Translations under genes and position numbers: made by a program
Notes under the pieces: model-generated
Told to the model about the DNA's origin: nothing
The model's input: only the letters and a program-made list of their open reading frames with translations
The model's database searches: none
Assembly: GCF_007655135.1 (NCBI RefSeq)
Contig: NC_045128.1
Location: 14,524,230-14,588,229, forward strand
Direction: 5' to 3'
DNA: 64,000 bases
DNA from: Punica granatum
Lineage: Eukaryota; Streptophyta; Magnoliopsida; Myrtales; Lythraceae
Part shown: positions 47,672-59,100 of the stretch, in pieces
How the letters are laid out: each line of letters starts with the position of its first letter
Position numbering within the stretch: the first letter of the stretch is position 1

Positions 47672-47955
47672 GAAAAAACTATCAAATTGACGCACCATAT
47701 TGTTCCTAATTCTCAATTTGATACATGAAAAAATTTTGTCATCAATTTTATACACAATATTCGTTTCCGTCTATCAAAATGCTCAAAACGAGGTTGTAAT
47801 GATATTTATTTTTAAAAATGTAGATTAAAAACTATATTATTTTAGGCATTTTAATAAACGAAATCGAACGTTTCGTATGAAATTGATGACAAAAATTTTT
47901 CATGTATCAAATTGAGGGTTGTGGACAAAAAGATGTATCATTTGATAGTTTTCTC
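47672..47955. mobile_element. Second foldback MITE of Mutator type
   Basis: A 284-bp element whose two arms of about 105 bp are inverted copies: both read AAAACTATCAAAT, then CTCAATTTGATACATGAAAAA and TTTTGTCATCAATTT (bases in common). ATATTATT flanks both sides (47664-47671 and 47957-47964), giving an 8-bp duplication, or 9 bp with one mismatch. It belongs to a different family from the element at 33348, because the terminal sequences differ. Confidence 0.8.
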
Positions 47956-47964
47956 TATATTATT

Positions 47965-48393
47965 ACTTTGCTCCTGGAATTAGTATATACTTTCTTTTGT
48001 TTTTTATTCTTTGTAATTGTAATTGGGGTATCCCCGATTAATCATCGGACCTCGTGAACTCCGTGTAGTGTATGAGACGGGTAAGTTGAGCCTATTGGAC
48101 TGGCAATTGCTCAAAGGGTTTTGATTTGGGATGGACTAGTTATTGATATCCTCATTACCACTGGAGCAAATTCCTTGAGATTGTGATTAGTGTATATTTC
48201 ACCTTTTTTCTGTCTTGATTTTATTTCCTTGAGATCACAGTAATATATGCTTATATAATCCTGAACGGATTTGTATCTAGTCTTGTTTTTAATGGATTTC
48301 AAATTCCTACGTTGCATGTAAAGTTTGCTCAATTCAATGTTGACAGCATCCATGTGGTACCAAATGCATTAGAGAAGAGAAATGGAATCGGAA

Positions 48394-48424
<31 letters not shown>

Positions 48425-49150
48425 CCAAAAATCCTCAAATCAATGGCATCGGAAATGACCTCCTTCCGATTTAGGAAATCAGTATGGGAGAAATCACCTC
48501 CCACGTTCAATGGAATTGGGAAGCGATTCTCTCAAATCAATCAACCACACTCTGAATAGAAATCCCGAGTTCAAAGAGAAAGGTTGCCCCAAAAAAATTA
48601 TATATATACACAACAGACTTTGGATGTAAGAGAATTGTTGATTTTTGTTGTCGTCGCTGCTTCAAAGCTTCTCTTCTGTTCCGTTACAGACAAAAAAAAA
48701 ATTCAAAATTTTTAAGGTAAGGTGGCGATTATTCTCCCACAAAACGAAAAAGAAAATTATAAAAAACGATTTCTTTTGGGTAATTAAAAAAATGATTTAT
48801 GGATCTGGTTAGAGATAAAGCAATGGGCAAATTACTTTAATTGTCGTACGCCCCTTATATTTCATTAATTTGCAGATAGACCCCTAATAAAGAATTTTTT
48901 TTTCTTTTTTAAAAAAGAAGTTTTTCTCTTTGTTTATGAAATTAAAAGAAAAAAAAGAGTAATTGGACGACAGGATCACCAGCATAATTTTTCATCAACA
49001 AATTATGAGAATTTGTTTATACTTGAAATTTGATATGTAAATACAGAAAACATCCAAATATCTCTCTCTATTTATGCAAACATGATAACTATCCTGATAG
49101 ATTTGTCGATAATTATGAATTTTAGAAGTTATTGAACAAATTACTCGTTT
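47965..49150. other. Intergenic, no gene seen
   Basis: AT-rich sequence with a TA microsatellite at about 48399-48424 and A/T homopolymer tracts near 48890-48960. No supported gene. Confidence 0.5.
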
Positions 49151-50180
49151 ACTGAATTATGGCAGTTTTTCATTGGATTTTACCATTGCCTAGAGCATCT
49201 TACCGACGAAGCGCAAACACCAAATTCATCGGGCTCGTTGGCTTTAAGCGCCCTCACAGCAATCCCTTTCACATTATCAGGAACTTTGGAAAATGGATCG
49301 ACGATCGCGTCACCTTGCTTCCCGAGGTGAATTCTAATCGGCTTCTAATCAGAGCAGCATTGCAGAAAAGGCATATCCAATCCAAGTGATGACATTTTCA
49401 AAGACTTTACTTGATAGCTCATAATAACAAAGATGTAGGATTTTTAGGAGCCAACTACTATCACTGAAAGACGTGTGAACTTGTGATGCATGGACTTTTG
49501 GGGCTGACACTATTACTTCAAAAGGGGGTTATTGACGAATTTGGAATGTCATATAGCAGGAGAAACTATACGCTATGTTGACGTTTCCCCTATCATAATA
49601 GGGGAATGTCGAATGACATAATTCAAGGGATATTTTTTTTTAGAGGAAAAAATTAATCCGCAAATTGAATCATGTGATCCTTCTGTAAAAAAATTAATTA
49701 TATGAGAAAACGGTTTAATAATTTATAAGACAATTCAAAAACTAATAATAGAACTTACCAGGAGAGGAGCAACTACTTTCAAAGCGTGCTTCTGAACAAA
49801 CACCTTCCCTTTGATCTTATACTTAGTTTTCGCCTCTTTCTCCCTGCAGGCCTTAGCACGGAGCTTTTTTGGGGAGGCACTGGGACCCCTTATAATGCTT
49901 TTCCTTTACCGCCAGTTTGGCCCAAACGATAACTCATGCCGTCCGTATCGGAGTCACCTGGTCAAAGCAAGCATTTCCATTCAAACTTTTTCCTGAGGAT
50001 TTATTCCCCTGCAGCTAAGTTTATCCCAGTTATTTTAATGCACTTGCTTATGATAAAATCCCATTCCTAACCAAGGATCATCCTAGTGGCATCCTTCATC
50101 CTGCACAAAGTCAGAGCAGCCTGCTCCATAGAGGGAGTGGGAGAGACACTCCCTATGAAAAACGATAAACATCGAATAGA
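49151..50180 (-). pseudogene. Possible exon fragments of an unidentified gene
   Basis: On the minus strand several short stretches look protein-coding and are bounded by splice-like sites. One reads HLGKQGDAIVDPFSKVPDNV and continues GIAVRALKANEPDEFG (about 49340-49215). A second is CREKEAKTKYKIKGKVF (about 49855-49800). A third is PSMEQAALTLCRMKDATRMI (about 50140-50070). They do not form one continuous frame, and no family was recognised. They may be a decayed gene or fragments captured by a transposon. Confidence 0.3.
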
Positions 50181-50193
50181 GGACAAAAATCAA

Positions 50194-50580
50194 ATTTAGG
50201 CCTACACATGAATGGAGACAAATCTACAAAGAGGACGAAAAGTCACCTGATGATCGGCAGCCTTTTTCTCAGCATTTTTCACATTATCTAGGCTCTGAAA
50301 TTTGAGTTCGTTATAAGTACCTCAAACCTAAGCTATTTAATCAGATTTAGGCCTACAAATAAATGGAGATAAGCCTACAGAGAGGATGAAAAATCACCTG
50401 ATGATCAACATCCTTTTTCTCACATTGTCTACATTATCATGGCTCTGAAATTAGCATTTGTCATGTATAGCTCAAATCTAAGCTATTGAATCAGATTTAG
50501 GCCTACAAATGAATGGAGAAAAAGCCTATAAGGATGACGAAAAATCACCTGATGATAATCGTCTTTCTCAGCACTTTCCA
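50194..50580 (-). repeat. 150-bp tandem repeat carrying a mini-exon-like block
   Basis: Units start at 50194, 50345 and 50495 (spacing 151 and 150 bp) with ATTTAGGCCTACA; the third is truncated near the LTR. On the minus strand each unit contains a block ending GATCATCAG or ATTATCATCAG followed by GTGA; in units 1 and 2 it is preceded by TTTCAG. In unit 1 this block is 48 nt and reads SLDNVKNAEKKAADHQ; in unit 2 it is 47 nt and out of frame. Confidence 0.7.
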
Positions 50581-50634
50581 CTTTTTTTTTTGTAGTAAAA
50601 AAGAGATTTTGGTGTGTTTTATTGCATTTATTAT

Positions 50635-53600
50635 TGTCAGTACCCCATTTCAGTCCATCGGCTCCAAGGGGCAAAATCGTTATTTTTCCAATTTATTACC
50701 TTTTCTTAAAAAAAAAGAATAAAATTTTTTTAATTAAATTAAATTATATATATATGTATATAAAAAAAAAAAGAAAAGAAAAGAAAAGATTCGGGCAGGG
50801 CTGGGCAGCGTTGACCGGCTGCCCGTGACCGCCAACCCTTTTAAAAAAAAAGAAAAAGATTCGGGCAGGGCCGGGCAGCGCTCGCCGGCTGCCCGCGACC
50901 CCGCTGGCCCAGGATCCCCCAAAATCGCGATTTTCGCCAAATCGGCCGAAATCTCAACGGAAAAGGGTAATAGATTGCAATTAATTAAACAGAAATACAA
51001 TTGGGAGACACACGAAGACGATCCAGTGAGAGAAAACGGGAAATTGGCTCTCGTTTTAGAGAATTTGGAGATCGGTTGATTCGGGAACCGTCACCGAAAA
51101 ATCGCGAAATTCCCCCCGATTCCGACCGCCTAAACTCCGGTGAGGCCTAGATCGACCACGGCGAGGCGTCGGCGGTGTCCAGAACCGTCACCCGAGCCCT
51201 CTCGTGCCGTCGTCGCGGCGTCCAGGGGCGAGAACCGCCGCCCCCAGCCTCATCGCCGCCGCTTCCCCCGATCTCAGCCGCTCTTCGGCTAACAGGCCTC
51301 GGCCCATTTCTCTTTCTTTGCAGGCTCGGCCCATTCGGCCCAACGCTCCGGTCCAGCTTCTCTTCCGGGCGGTTTCTCCTTCGGGCGGGCCAGTCCGATC
51401 CGATCCGACCCGATTGTCCGGCGATTTTTTTATTTACAGAGAAGCCTCTCAACTTTCTGGATTAGGTAAATTCCCGACTTAATGGCATGATTAGGGCTCC
51501 TTTCCTGAATATTATTGCTTGCTTGATGGATATAATGTGAAATGAGTATTCTTGGGTCGCGTGGGTGATCGGATTTGTCCCGAACTTGATTTTACGAACT
51601 TTCTATTTTGTCACATTTCAGTCCAGAGGACGTATTTTATTTTTTAAGATCTGCCCCGAATTTCAAAATTATTTTCAATCAAGCCCCAGTCATTTTTATT
51701 ATTTTCCAATCAGTCCTTGGATTTTTCAGAATTTTTCCAAGAATCCCAAAGAACTTTTCAAATTGTTTCAGTTTAGTCCCGGGACTATTTTTCACCCTTT
51801 TTAGATCTGCCCCGAATTTCAAAAATTCTTTTCAATAAAGTCCCAGTCATTTTACTATTTTCCAATCTGCCCTGGAATTCCCAGAATTTTTCAAGAATCC
51901 CTAGGAACTTTTCAAGTTGTTTCAGTTTAGTCCTGGGGCCATTTTTTTTGTTTTCAGATCAGTCCCGATTTTCAAATTCATGTCAAATAAGTCCTAGGAC
52001 ATTTTCAGTAAATTTTTTACACAGTCCCCTTTTTTAGAATTTTCAGATCAGTCCCCAATTTTTTAGAATTTTCAAATCAGTCCATAATTTTTCCAAAATT
52101 TTCAAATCAGTCCCTGCTCTTTTAAAATCGTTCAATTCAGTCCCCTGGACATTTTCTAAAAATATTCGGCCCTTTTCTATTTGGATCACCCACCGACAAT
52201 GTATGTGCCCCATTTAAATATTTCATTTTTGTAATTATGTGACCATGTCGAAAATTAGAGTTTATCGTTCAGTCAACTAATGGCTATCTCGACGGCTCGA
52301 AATCCGTAGACTAAAGCATTCGGCAAGTTTTTAATTAACCTAAAATTCTACATACGGGATAATCGGGACGTTAAATTTGGCTAAATTAAATTACTTGATT
52401 TCTTTAATTGGATTGCATGAATTGATTAATAATTTGTAATCGCGTCGACAGTTCGAGAACTGTTAGTCATGCCTTTTTCAAAATTTACAATTTCAAAAGC
52501 ACTGAGATACGTACAACGTAATCTTGATTTTCATGCACACACATATTTACCGATTCAAGGGCATGATTACCGGTTCTTGTCCTGCCGTAATCCTAGCGTA
52601 GGTTTGTATTTAGAGCGGATTGAAACATGGGAAAACAAATTAATCACAAACTCGGCTTAATCAAACATGGGCAAATAGTCCAGTAGAGGGTTAGGTTTGG
52701 GTTTTAGGTGAAAAGCCATAACCTAAAAAGCCATATTGTCACGATACAAAATAATCTAAAAATAACCCACACATTCAGGACTTGACTACAAATATCATGT
52801 CTATTGGGTCCGATAAAATAATGACAAATGCTACATGCCCTATCCATCAATCTATTTGTTTATTTTAGGGTAGGATTTGTATGCCAAGATACCCCGGATA
52901 AGAATTGATTAACTCACGTAAATTCGACAATAACAAAATCTCATTGTTTGTTTATTTAAGCTTGCTTGTTACATTTTTGCACTTGTTTGTTATGCGGATC
53001 GAGCCCGATCCTTTATGACTCGATTCACACTGGGTCCAACGCCTATAATCGTCGATCACGGGGTTCAATGCCCCATACACCGAGTGCGCATTTAATTTAA
53101 TTTTCGATCTTTTCCAAAACCACACGGTGAGCATGAGTGAAATAATGGCCGAATGCGAATCGACCGGGATTTAGTCATTGTAGCTTGTCTTTTATTTATT
53201 TGAGAGAACAATGTAAGGTTTTATATTATACATATATTCATGTAAAATCCCGGTCGGAGAGTGGACGGTCAGAGTGTTTCTTCGAATTTACGGTGTCAAA
53301 ACGCATAAGATGAGCAAAATTTAATTAAGCGGTAATTAAATTAAAATGGTAAGCCTAGACAAGCTAGAGTACCGAAAGGGCGTGTGGGATATAGGCCCAC
53401 ATGTAATAGAACCCCCGAATTCGGAACTTTCGGTTCCATACAGACCATATGCCTTAGCAATTAGGTGTACCCCGTACCCCTAGACCCGGGCAACTCACCG
53501 GCCCTTGACCTTTGGGTCGTAAACAGGTAGTGGCGACTCCTTCTCACGTGCGTTCGTCGCACGTCCCCGGGAAGGTGGACACTCCCAAGCCGCGTTGCAT

Positions 53601-53649
53601 TTAGGCGCGCGCATGCGTGCCCTGACGAGACGAAATTCGGGTGCGCACA
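50635..53649 (+). mobile_element. 5' LTR of the Ogre/Tat element
   Basis: The 3,015-bp LTR runs from TGTCAGTACCCC to GGTGCGCACA, matching both ends of the solo LTR at 28890-32944. The five bases before it are ATTAT; the partner duplication would lie outside the window. It has TATATAAAAA at about 50757-50766, a GC-rich block (50780-51430) and CAGTCC-type degenerate repeats (51600-52150). Confidence 0.9.
50783..50905. repeat. Tandem duplication in the GC-rich block of the 5' LTR
   Basis: Two copies, about 65 bp apart, of AAAAGATTCGGGCAGGGC followed by GGGCAGCG and CCGGCTGCCCG, separated by an A-run. The block has no close counterpart in the solo LTR. Confidence 0.7.
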
Positions 53650-53652
53650 GCT

Positions 53653-53670
53653 TGGCGACTCCACTGGGGA
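53653..53670 (+). promoter_or_regulatory. Primer binding site, tRNA-Arg type
   Basis: TGGCGACTCCACTGGGGA lies three bases after the LTR. It is complementary to the 3' end of plant tRNA-Arg(ACG) including CCA, with one mismatch (A in place of G at the eleventh base). Use of tRNA-Arg is a known trait of Ogre elements. Confidence 0.8.
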
Positions 53671-53695
53671 CACTTAGAGGGTTCGGGCTTGTTCT

Positions 53696-54088
53696 CGCTT
53701 GCTTTGTTTACTTGTTTATTTATCGCTTTCCGCAATTTTTCACTTATCTACTTTACGCACTTTTATTTCTCGTACACGCATTGCATATCATACTAACTTC
53801 TAGGTACCTATGGGTCGCGTCCCACGACCGGTAATAGGAGCATAGGTTAGATAGGGGTTCGAAGTAGGGGTACGGCGCGCAGTTCGACTGTTCGCTTGCT
53901 TTGTTTACTTGTTTATTTATCGCTTTCCGCAATTTTTCGCTTATCTACTTTACGCACTTTTATTTCTCGTACACGCATTGCATATCATACTAACTTTTAG
54001 GTACCTATGGGTCGCGTCCCACGATCGGTAATAGGAGCATAGGTTAGATAGGGGTTCGAAGTAGGGGTACGGCGCGCAGTTCGACTGT
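53696..54088. repeat. 197-bp tandem duplication downstream of the primer binding site
   Basis: The first copy is 53696-53892 and the second starts at 53893. They differ at only a few positions (for example TTCAC/TTCGC and CTTCTAGG/CTTTTAGG), so the duplication is recent relative to the age of the element. Confidence 0.92.
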
Positions 54089-54416
54089 CGCTTAGGCTCT
54101 GAAAAGAATCCCGCTCGATTTCAAGGAATTGACACCCTTGAGTCGGGGGCCCCCATCCCTAGGTAGCACGGTCCTTGTAGTGCCGAAACCATGCATACTG
54201 TAGGAGCTTCATGCCATCTTCCAACCCGACTTCAATAACAGTCCCTCGAGTCGGCCTGCGCGCCATTTGAGTCCTTTTTTGTTTTTGAGAGATGTACGTT
54301 ATATACATTAAGTCGTTGGCATTTATTTTCTGTACCCATGCATCATATAATTTCAAAATTAGGTGTCATTTGTATTAACTAGTCCTAAATCGGCTTTTCT
54401 TTCATCTTGGTAAGAG

Positions 54417-55844
54417 ATGGCGTGCTCGGTCTCCTTTCCACACCTCGACAGGGTCACGCCACCACTCGAGGAAATCAGTCATATCTGGGCTTATCTGCGC
54501 CAAGTCGACCGTTATTACATCAAGACCTTTGTTGGGGATATACCAATGCTAGCCATCCGCCGAGTGGATTGGAATTTCTTGGGAGCAGCGGTAACGTTTT
54601 GGGACCCAGTCCACGCCGTCTTCAACATCCAAGGTACCGAGCTCACACCTACCATCGAGGAATATCGTACTCTTGTCGGAAGAATTGCAGCCACCCACGG
54701 CATTGTGGAACCTAATTTCCATACCACCCGACTTGTTTTGGTATCGTGCCTACTCGGGGTGCATAGGTCTCAGCTACAAGCCGAACTTGCATATTCCGGT
54801 GGCACAGAGATAGTCACCGCGAAACTCCTCCGTTTTATTGAAATACGAGCGCGCGAGGTTCAAGGGGATCTTTTACAAAAGAATTTATGTCATGCGATCT
54901 TATTCTTAATTTTCGGGACTCTATTATTCCCTCACTCGGCCGGTCACATTGACGCAGCTTTAGCTAGCGTTGTCCTCCAAGTGGCGGGAGGTCGCGAGTA
55001 CGAGGTGGCCTCGTAGGCCGAGACCATACGATCCCTTGATCGCGTTACGAGAAAGACCGATCGAAGGCTGAGAGGGTCCCCAATCCTTTTGCAAATTTGG
55101 CTCCAAAGCCATGCAAACCCCTTCGGCCTTGTTCGTCCAGTTATGTTTTTCACACGTCCGGAGTCTATCATTTCGCGGTTACTACCTCTGTTGCGTGTGG
55201 AGGAACGTAAAGTCTCCGAGTGGATTAAAATTTTTCGCGAAATAGCACCAAAGGGCTTTAAAAGGCGTGCCGCGTGGATGCCACCCGGACCCATGACCCT
55301 TAAATGTCTTGATTTTAACGGAGTACCACTCGTGAGCCATGCAGGGTCCACCACTTATTTTCCGGCGCGAGTAGTGAGGCAGTTAGGTGGCTTACAGACT
55401 GTTCCCAAAGGTACGGCGCGAACCAAGTTCGAACACACTTGGCAGACTATGGTCATCGAGCATCTTTACTTCCCCGAGCACCCGACCCAAGATGAACTGG
55501 ACTTTCAAGCCACGGAGGAATATATCCTCCGCTTTTATTGATGGGGTCCATCAGAGAATGATGATTTCACAGACTCTCCTCCGGTCGAGAGTAGCACATC
55601 ATCCGGGGCACCGGTACCGGACATGGCCATCCAAGTCGAGCTCGCCAATCTCAGGGCTGAAAGGGACCGCCTCCGCCAGGAGGTCGCCGAGAAGAATGAG
55701 CAGCTTGGCGATCAGCACCAACTACAGAAGGAGCTTGCCCAGGCCCACGCCCAACTGCAGAGGCGTGATCAGGAGTTGGCGCAAGCGAACGCTACCTTGG
55801 AGAGGTCCAGGAAGAGGGCCCGTGGAGGTCCACGCACATCCTAG
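54417..55844 (+). pseudogene. ORF1 upstream of gag (DUF7745-like)
   Basis: A single frame of about 475 codons, interrupted by a TAG at 55014-55016 and a TGA at 55539-55541, begins MACSVSFPHLDRVTPPLEEI. Features include WAYLRQVDRYYIKTFVGDIP, VDWNFLGAAVTFWDPVHAVF and GTELTPTIEEYRTLVG, which match the plant retroelement protein family now called DUF7745 (from memory), then a C-terminal coiled coil (55640-55800) of heptad-like Leu/Glu/Gln residues ending in a basic KRARGG. Its function is unknown. An extra ORF in this position is characteristic of Ogre. Both stops can arise by a single transition from a sense codon. Confidence 0.75.
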
Positions 55845-56161
55845 GATAGATACCTCTACCAGGCCCTCACCTGGAATCGGTGCTTTCCATGGCGATGGTC
55901 GCTTGCACCCCGGGCACGTTGGAAGACCGACTTAGGACTATCTTTTTAAAATTTGTATTGCACTTTGAACCATTCGGAGTTAATACGAATGACAGCATTA
56001 GTTTTTGAAATTTCATGCATCTCATGCATTCCCTCTCTTTTCATTACTTTGCATGCTTATTTTAAAGAGAATATTCTTGCATCGAAACTCACACACTTAT
56101 GGAATCCAGGTATTAACAACCGGCGGCGCCCCACCGATATCCCACACGCTTCCAATTAAGA

Positions 56162-59100
56162 ATGGCAGAGAAAAATCAACTCGCTGTCTTCGAGGGGAAT
56201 ACACCACCGACGCCAGTTCATTCTCCACGGCCCACGGTGAACGCGCCACCACCACTTACCACTGCAGGCACGCTACTAGCACATCATGGGACTCTCTCGG
56301 CCATCTCCCACAACCGATTTCAACAAGCATGTCACTACCATCGGGGTACGCACCACTACCACCGATGTACGTGCCGTCGTCGACGACTCAAGCACCACCG
56401 CTTGCCCATGATCCTACTCGCATGGCCACTCTCGAGGGCAACGTCACAACTCTTCAAAACACGGTTGACCTAATTGCCGCTAATATGGCCGAGATGATGG
56501 CTTTGCTCAGGGGGGCAAATCGCGCGTCTTCTAGCTCCATCCCGCCTCTCGCACGAGGGCCAACTGTCGACCTCGCTCCTTGGGTCCCGCCAACCCATGC
56601 ATCAGAGGGCGACATAGCGACCGCCCCCGCGCCAGCAATTATCCCAGTGCCCGCTCCTCATACGAAGCACGCACTGGTAATTCACCCGGTCGACTTCGGC
56701 CATCCTCAGTCTACCATTCCAGCAACCGTCTCACTTCCGCCCATGACGATTCCCGTGCCGGATCCGACCATGTTCGCACCACCTCCCGTGTCCGTGCCAG
56801 CTCCAGCTACCGTTTATACTGCTCCTCCGCCGATGGGCTTCCCGACATCGAGCGCCCCTGTTCCTGCTCACACAACTGAGCCTTTCCCTCACTAAGCTCC
56901 ACAACCCCATATCAGCCTCCCCTACCAAGCTCCACCTCCCATAAATATTACTTTCTCCGAACCGGACACGCCGACTCAAGCGGCCCCTAGAGCTCCACCC
57001 ACAAATTTCTTTCCTGAAATGGAAACTGAGCAGGAGAGGAGAATGAAGAAGATGGAAGAGACTATTAGAGCCCTCCAAGCAAGTGATCCTCGACATAGCA
57101 CGAGCTACTTGGATTCGTCTCTCTTCCCGGGAATGCAGCTGCCCTTGAAAGTCAAAATGCCGAAGTTCGAGAAATATGATGGAACCAAAGACCCGCGGCA
57201 CCACCTTCGCCACTATCATACAAAGATGCTTCAGTACTGGGACTATGAACAGTTCGTTGTCGCCACTTTCCAAGAAAGTCTATCGGGATCGGCCCTTAAC
57301 TGGTTCATGTCGCTCCAAGCGGAAGACATTCCATCTTGGGTCGAACTGGCCAAGAAGTTCGTTGAATAGTATCAGTACAACATAGAGACGCCTCGATCTT
57401 TCCTCGAGCTAAGCACAATGGAAATGGCAGAAGGCCAGAAGTTCAAGAAATACGCCACTGATTGGCGCTCAGAAGCAGCGAAGCATTTTCCCCCAATTTG
57501 CGAGGCGCAACAAATATAGATGTTCCACGGAACACTCAAAAGGGGCCTACTATTCCCATCTCATGGGCCACAAGTCCTCATTTTCGAGATGATTATGGCG
57601 GGGAAGCAGGTAGACTTGGTCATCAAGCTCGGAAGGTTAGAGGGTCCAACAAAGAAGGGAGAAGGAGAGTCCTCGAGGAAGACCGCGGCTGCAGCAACCC
57701 CTACTAACGGCAGAAGGGGAAAGGAGGCTTCGGTTAATACAGTTAATCTAGGGCATCTGGGATCTCAACAGTACTCGGTGAATTTCACACCTGCGCCACC
57801 TGCTACTCCTGCATATGCTCCGCCGACTGTACACTATCAGCCTCAACACCCCGCTCAACCAATTTACTACTCAGCTCCACCGGCCCCGCAACAAATTGTC
57901 CACTAATACCCCCCTGCTTCGACCCAACAGTATAGGCCCCCGGCTTCAAGAGTTCCTCAGCCGGCACAGCAAACCCCAGCCACACAGGGCCAACAGAGCG
58001 GTACGACGCAATCCCGACAGCGCACACAGTTCACACCCTTGCCTACCCCACTCTCCCACATATACAGGCAACTATTAGCCGACGACATGATCCGACCCAC
58101 GGTTCCGGGTCCCAGTTTCATTCCGGAAAACCAAGATCAGAGTCTACACTGCGAGTACCATTCAGGTGCACCCGGTCACACCACCGACAACTGTTGGAAA
58201 TTGCGGGAGGAGGTTCAGAAGTTGATCAATAGTAAAAAGATCTCGTTCAATGCCATTAGGCCCCCGAACGTGCAAGCTAACCCTCTCCCTGATCACGGGT
58301 CGAGCTCGGGGCCCACCATCAATATGATCAGTGTTTGCACTATGAGGGAGGACGAGAGCCAACAGGAGGGCCTTGCTCCATTTGTAATCGAGTATGTCCC
58401 CGCGGAGGCCACCGCAGGGTTCACAGGGTCTAGTGCCGCGCCCGCCCCGTTCATAATAGAAGTCCCCGCTCGCGAGCCATACCAAGACAACAAGGTCCCC
58501 TAGACCTACGAAGGAAGTATTGGGAACCTTGAGCAACAGTTCAGTGTCATGGGCGTGACACGCTCGGGCCGGGTGTACACGAACCCGGAGATCGCAGGCA
58601 AGGGTAAGGCTCCCGCTGCATCCAGAGCTGCACCGGAAGCCCCGCCTATCCCGCAGAAGAAGGTGACCGAAGAAGAAGCCGAGGCTTTCATGAAAGTGAT
58701 CAAGGCGAGCGAGTACAAGGTAGTAGAACAAATGGGTAAGTCTCCAGCTCATATTTCACTACTCGCTCTCCTGTTGAGTTTAGGGCCACACCGAGAAGCC
58801 CTTCTACGAGTCCTTACTGCAGCACAGGTTCCTAAGGAGACAGCTCCGGATCGGATTGAAGAGACCGTCAGCTCGATTTTCTCCAATGCCATCTCATTTT
58901 CGGATGACGAGCTCCCGTCTGAAGGATGGGCACACTCACGGGCGTTGCACATTGTCTGCAAGTGCAACAATTTCGTTATTGGCCGGGTCATGATCGACAA
59001 CGGTTCCGCCCTCAATGTTTGCCCAGTGTCCACATTGAAACAAATGAATGTGGACCTCAACCGCGTCCGCCCGAGCAAAACTGTAGTTCGAGCCTTTGAC

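Noticed and set aside
28890..53649. The two LTRs as the left and right ends of one 25-kb element
   Set aside because: The left LTR has its own perfect AGATC duplication on both sides and no internal sequence next to it, and the right LTR is followed by a primer binding site, so the right one is a 5' LTR.
54944..55354. Minus-strand frame of 136 codons
   Set aside because: It is a shadow of ORF1 on the opposite strand and has no domain.
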